From contig DATAZE010000043.1 of NCBI GenBank assembly GCA_036272195.1, positions 124,001 to 188,000 on the forward strand: a stretch of 64,000 nt of DNA, in the 5' to 3' direction. This DNA is from DASXHY01 sp036272195. Its GTDB lineage: Bacteria; Verrucomicrobiota; Verrucomicrobiia; Limisphaerales; DASXHY01. Below, piece after piece: positions 61,018 to 64,000 of the stretch. Position 1 is the stretch's first letter, and every line of letters begins with the position of its first letter. Under the pieces are notes generated by a model. That model was not told the DNA's origin. It did not search any database and saw only the letters and a list, made by a program, of their open reading frames with translations. A program made the translations under genes and the position numbers.

Positions 61018-61178
61018 TTTCGGAGTTGAACAGGAGTTAGCCGAGATAGGAAAAAAGTCGTCTGCATTTAACCTCTGCGTCCTCTGTTGGCGCATGTTAA
61101 ATTTCTCCTGCTTTTTCGGCGCGCCCCGTCTCCTTGTTGCTTCGACGCGGCGAGCTGCGTAATCTGCGGGCACTTTTT

Positions 61179-62468
61179 ATGAGAATTCTGGTCATTGGTT
61201 CCGGTGGACGCGAGCACGCGCTGGTTTGGAAACTCGCGCAATCGCCGCACGTTACGCACCTTTGGTGCGCGCCGGGAAATGCAGGGATTGAACAGGAGAG
61301 AACAAAGAAAACGGAGCAGTTGGTGGAGTGTGTGAATATTGCGGCGGACGATTTGCCCAAATTACTCTCGCTCGCCCAAGAAAAAAAAATTGAGCTGACC
61401 GTGGTTGGGCCGGATAACCCGCTTGCGCTGGGAATTGTGGATTTATTCCAGAAAAATGGTTTGCGCATTTGGGGGCCGAATCAGAAGGCCGCGCAATTTG
61501 AATCTTCCAAGGTTTTTTCGCAGAAGTTCATGGAGACGTATGGTATTCCGACAGCGCGCGCTGCGACGTTTGAGGACGCGCGCGCCGCGAAGGAATTTGC
61601 CGCATCGCTCGGCGGAAAATGCGCGGTAAAGGCGGACGGCCTCGCGCTGGGAAAGGGAGTGCTGGTATGTGCCAATGTCGAGGAGGCGAACAAAGCCATC
61701 GATGAAATCCTGGTGAGCAAGGCATTTGGAACGGCGGGGGCGAAAATCGTGATTCAGGAATTTCTGGAGGGGCCTGAAATTTCGTTGCACGCTTTGTGCG
61801 ACGGCAAGACGGCTAAATTATTTCCCACCTCGCAAGATCATAAGCGCGCGCTGGATGGTGACGGTGGCTTGAATACGGGCGGCATGGGTACCTATTCGCC
61901 GACGCCGTTTCTTGACCAGGCGCAGTTACTCGAAGCCGGGCGTTTAATCCTGGCGCCGTGGCTCAAGGGATGCATGTCAGAGGACATTGATTTTCGAGGC
62001 ATTCTTTATCCGGGAATTATCCTCACAAAGCACGGCCCCCGGGTGATTGAGTTCAATGCGCGTTTTGGCGATCCGGAAACGCAGGTCTATCTCACGCGGT
62101 TGGAAAATGATTTGGTCGAATTGCTCGATGCGAGCGTCAGCGGGACGCTGGGGAGAACTGAATTGAAATGGAGCCCGATGGCGAGTGTTTGCGTGGTGAT
62201 GGCCAGCAGTGGTTATCCGGGAAGTTACGCCAAGGGGAAAGTGATTGGCGGTTTGGAAGAGGCGGCGAAGTTGCCAGACACAAAAGTCTTCCACGCGGGA
62301 ACGGCGAGGGCGGGGGACCAGATCGTCACTAACGGCGGACGCGTGCTTGGAGTCACCGGGCTGGGAAAAGATTTAAAAAGCGCGCAAGCTGCCGCCTATG
62401 CCGCCGTGGAAAAAATCCATTTTGAGGGGGCGCAGTTCCGGCGGGATATTGCAGCGAAAGCGCTTTAG
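61179..62468 (+). CDS. purD: Phosphoribosylamine-glycine ligase
   Basis: GAR synthetase of purine synthesis. 429 residues with ILVIGSGGREHALVWKLAQS, VVGPDNPLALGIVDLF, the ATP-grasp VKADGLALGKGVLVC, LNTGGMGTYSPTP and the VIEFNARFGDPETQV metal-binding segment. I chose the ATG at 61179. It lies about 2 kb after purM with a PIN module and the radical SAM gene between. Its stop is 4 bases from the convergent sigma-factor gene stop. Confidence 0.96.
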   Translation: MRILVIGSGGREHALVWKLAQSPHVTHLWCAPGNAGIEQERTKKTEQLVECVNIAADDLPKLLSLAQEKKIELTVVGPDNPLALGIVDLFQKNGLRIWGPNQKAAQFESSKVFSQKFMETYGIPTARAATFEDARAAKEFAASLGGKCAVKADGLALGKGVLVCANVEEANKAIDEILVSKAFGTAGAKIVIQEFLEGPEISLHALCDGKTAKLFPTSQDHKRALDGDGGLNTGGMGTYSPTPFLDQAQLLEAGRLILAPWLKGCMSEDIDFRGILYPGIILTKHGPRVIEFNARFGDPETQVYLTRLENDLVELLDASVSGTLGRTELKWSPMASVCVVMASSGYPGSYAKGKVIGGLEEAAKLPDTKVFHAGTARAGDQIVTNGGRVLGVTGLGKDLKSAQAAAYAAVEKIHFEGAQFRRDIAAKAL

Positions 62469-62472
62469 GAAA

Positions 62473-64000
62473 TCAGCGAGTAATGTGCCTGGCGGTTTTG
62501 GTGACGAGTTGCTGGCCCAAGGTCATTGTGTTCCGGATGGTGTTGAAATAATTGCTTTGGATTGTGTATGCGGCGGCCAATTGTTCGGGAGTTAGAAAAC
62601 TGGCGGCCTGCTCCAAATCGTGGTGGCCGCGATCAACCAAAGTTTGAAAGAGGGCGTCCAGAGAATCCTTGGGCCGAAATAAATCCGTGTCGTCGATAAT
62701 GATATCCGGTTTGGCTTCAAACAAATCCTGGAGACGTTTGCTTTGGTCCTCATTGAGGGACAGGCTGCCCAGTTCACGGTTGAGGCCGCTGACCAATTCT
62801 GAAGCCGCCGTGTCATGTTTGTATTGGTTAAACTGCGCATAGCTCGAATCTCCCAGCAGACCGGCTATCTGATTTTCCAACTCGGCCGCGCCGCTATCGC
62901 GGGCTTGCAAGGCGGTGTCTACGTCTACATCGCCACTTAGCAATTTCGTGAGCGTGTCTTTTTTCTTCAGTTCGTTGTCGACGATCAAATCATAAAGCTG
63001 ATCGGTTTGCTCCGGAGAAAGATTTAACTTTTGGACCAAAGGTGCGTATATGCCTTTAAGTTTTTGACGGATTTGGACTCGCGCGAGTTCTTTGGCTTGA
63101 GAGTTATTCATCATTTGAGCCATTGTCTGACCGGAGGTCTGGCCGGTGGTATTAGTGTCGGCGACAGTTTGTTGTCGCAACATGCCGACTTCGCTTCTCA
63201 GTTTTAGAAGTTCATCGAAGCCCCGGCCGGATTTGAGCAGGGCATTTTCCTCGTTCGCCGCCGCGAGTCGGTTGGTGGCATCGTCGCGTTCGTTTTGTAA
63301 TTGCTGGATTTGCGCCGACAATGGGGCTTGTTGTCGTTGGAGTGTGCGAACCTGGTCGCTCAACTGAGATACCTGGCGGGCTTCGTAGATGCCTGCCCCG
63401 GCGAGAGCCGCGACGGCGACAGTAACGAGGGTTTTTTGTAGTGTGGTCATGGCGATGGCTTTGGTGGCGGTAATTGCGGTTGAGGCATGAACTGTTGTTC
63501 CGGCCAAAATGGCAGCCGTGGAAATTGTGGCGGCCAGCGCGAGCGGAGCGGATTGAACTGAGTTCGCGGAAATCAAGATTATGAGCCCGCTGACGCCGAT
63601 AGTGACGCCGCGCCTGGAGAAAAATTCGCGCAATCGCTCGACCGCCCGGCTCACACGCTTTTGCGCGGCGTCATCGGACGTGCCGAGGCTCTGGCCGACT
63701 TCACGCAGCGATTTGTTCTCGAAATAACGGAGCAGAATCGCTGCGCGGTCGGTTTCATCCAGTGCCTCCATGGCGTCGTCCAGGAGCGGTTCGATGTGAG
63801 CCCAAGTTGCGGCGGTATTCATGTCGGCCATTTCTACGGCAAGACGTTCGCGGGCTTGCCGGCGTGATTCGCGGCGCACGACATCGATTGCGGTTCGGCG
63901 CGCCACCTGGTAAAGCCAGGCGGTGAGAATGGTGTCTGGTTTCAATTTATCCGCGGCGCGGGCGAGGTCGGCGAAGACGGATTGCGAAATCTCCTCGGCC
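62473..64000 (-). CDS. Sigma-70 family (ECF) factor fused to a membrane and coiled-coil tail (start outside window)
   Basis: The frame is open to the window edge, so the start is missing. The N-terminal part visible reads EISQSVFADLARAADKL and TAWLYQVARRTAIDVVRRESR, sigma region 2, then DETDRAAILLRYFENKSLREVGQSLGTSDDAAQKRVSRAVERL, region 4. After about 20 hydrophobic residues, a second membrane segment (TLVTVAVAALAGAGIYEA) and a coiled coil (SQLSDQVRTLQRQQAPLSAQI) lead to a 250-residue helical domain. Its domains suggest a sigma factor tied to the membrane. Confidence 0.87.
   Translation of the reverse strand, partial: AEEISQSVFADLARAADKLKPDTILTAWLYQVARRTAIDVVRRESRRQARERLAVEMADMNTAATWAHIEPLLDDAMEALDETDRAAILLRYFENKSLREVGQSLGTSDDAAQKRVSRAVERLREFFSRRGVTIGVSGLIILISANSVQSAPLALAATISTAAILAGTTVHASTAITATKAIAMTTLQKTLVTVAVAALAGAGIYEARQVSQLSDQVRTLQRQQAPLSAQIQQLQNERDDATNRLAAANEENALLKSGRGFDELLKLRSEVGMLRQQTVADTNTTGQTSGQTMAQMMNNSQAKELARVQIRQKLKGIYAPLVQKLNLSPEQTDQLYDLIVDNELKKKDTLTKLLSGDVDVDTALQARDSGAAELENQIAGLLGDSSYAQFNQYKHDTAASELVSGLNRELGSLSLNEDQSKRLQDLFEAKPDIIIDDTDLFRPKDSLDALFQTLVDRGHHDLEQAASFLTPEQLAAAYTIQSNYFNTIRNTMTLGQQLVTKTARHITR

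Noticed and set aside
1..64000. CRISPR arrays, tRNA and rRNA genes, insertion sequences
   Set aside because: No regularly spaced repeats, no transposase-like gene and no tRNA-type arms were noticed by eye; a dedicated scan would be needed to exclude a tRNA.

Overview
The window looks like a chromosomal segment of a GC-rich Gram-negative bacterium of the Verrucomicrobiota, probably a soil or freshwater relative of Pedosphaera (Limisphaerales). Reasons seen in the sequence: prepilin-leader proteins with an FTLIELLVV core, a large secreted protein with putative-Ig repeats and the C-terminal YRV-type beta module common in that phylum, a Gld-type ABC cluster with a DUF4340 protein, a DUF2851 protein, a sigma factor fused to a membrane/coiled-coil tail, many ATGA gene overlaps, frequent non-ATG starts with weak Shine-Dalgarno sites, and palindromic intergenic repeats. 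The assignment is an inference; no rRNA or tRNA gene was found to test it.

Layout. 1-5.1 kb: tail of a helical-repeat protein, an IscA/ErpA-type Fe-S carrier, a lone receiver domain, nadA-mtnP, a flavin reductase and a secreted protein. 5.1-6.6 kb: an arsenic operon arsR-aquaporin-arsC behind a clear operator/promoter. 6.8-15.8 kb: a probable single operon for an OmpR-type regulator, a histidine kinase, an RND pump (adaptor, inner-membrane pump, TolC-like channel) and a lipoprotein, with an RraA-like gene inserted between adaptor and pump. 16.0-20.6 kb: pstS-pstC-pstA-pstB-phoU, with a terminator between pstS and pstC. 20.6-21.8 kb: an AraC regulator and a small overlapping ORF. 21.9-30.6 kb: a copper/silver-type efflux operon (two small cysteine-rich secreted proteins, then cusC-, cusB- and cusA-like genes) facing a cnrYXH-like set (secreted protein, anti-sigma-like protein, periplasmic metal-sensor-like protein, ECF sigma factor).

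30.6-40.9 kb, all on the minus strand and nearly gapless: an HtrA protease, ABC ATPase (GldA-like), permease (GldF-like), GldG-like protein, DUF4340 protein, giant AsmA-like protein and thiD. 41-46 kb: a DUF2851 protein behind a cloverleaf-shaped repeat, then a large secreted VWA/putative-Ig protein. 46.4-50.4 kb: infC, recA and murJ. 50.4-57.4 kb: an alpha/beta hydrolase, a small winged-helix-like protein, transaldolase, two pseudopilins, a DUF2007/zinc-ribbon-like protein and a LysM protein, with several palindromic repeats between them. 57.5-64 kb: purM flanked by two toxin-antitoxin pairs, a radical SAM protein with a SPASM-like cysteine cluster at its N-terminus, purD, and a sigma factor with a membrane tail that runs off the window.

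The main theme is metal and toxicant handling. The arsenic operon, the two-component-linked RND pump and the Cus/Cnr-like cluster each pair export with its own type of sensing. The best candidate for something not well described is the Cus/Cnr-like cluster with its extra cysteine-rich secreted proteins. The SPASM-first radical SAM protein and the RraA-like gene inside the efflux operon come next.
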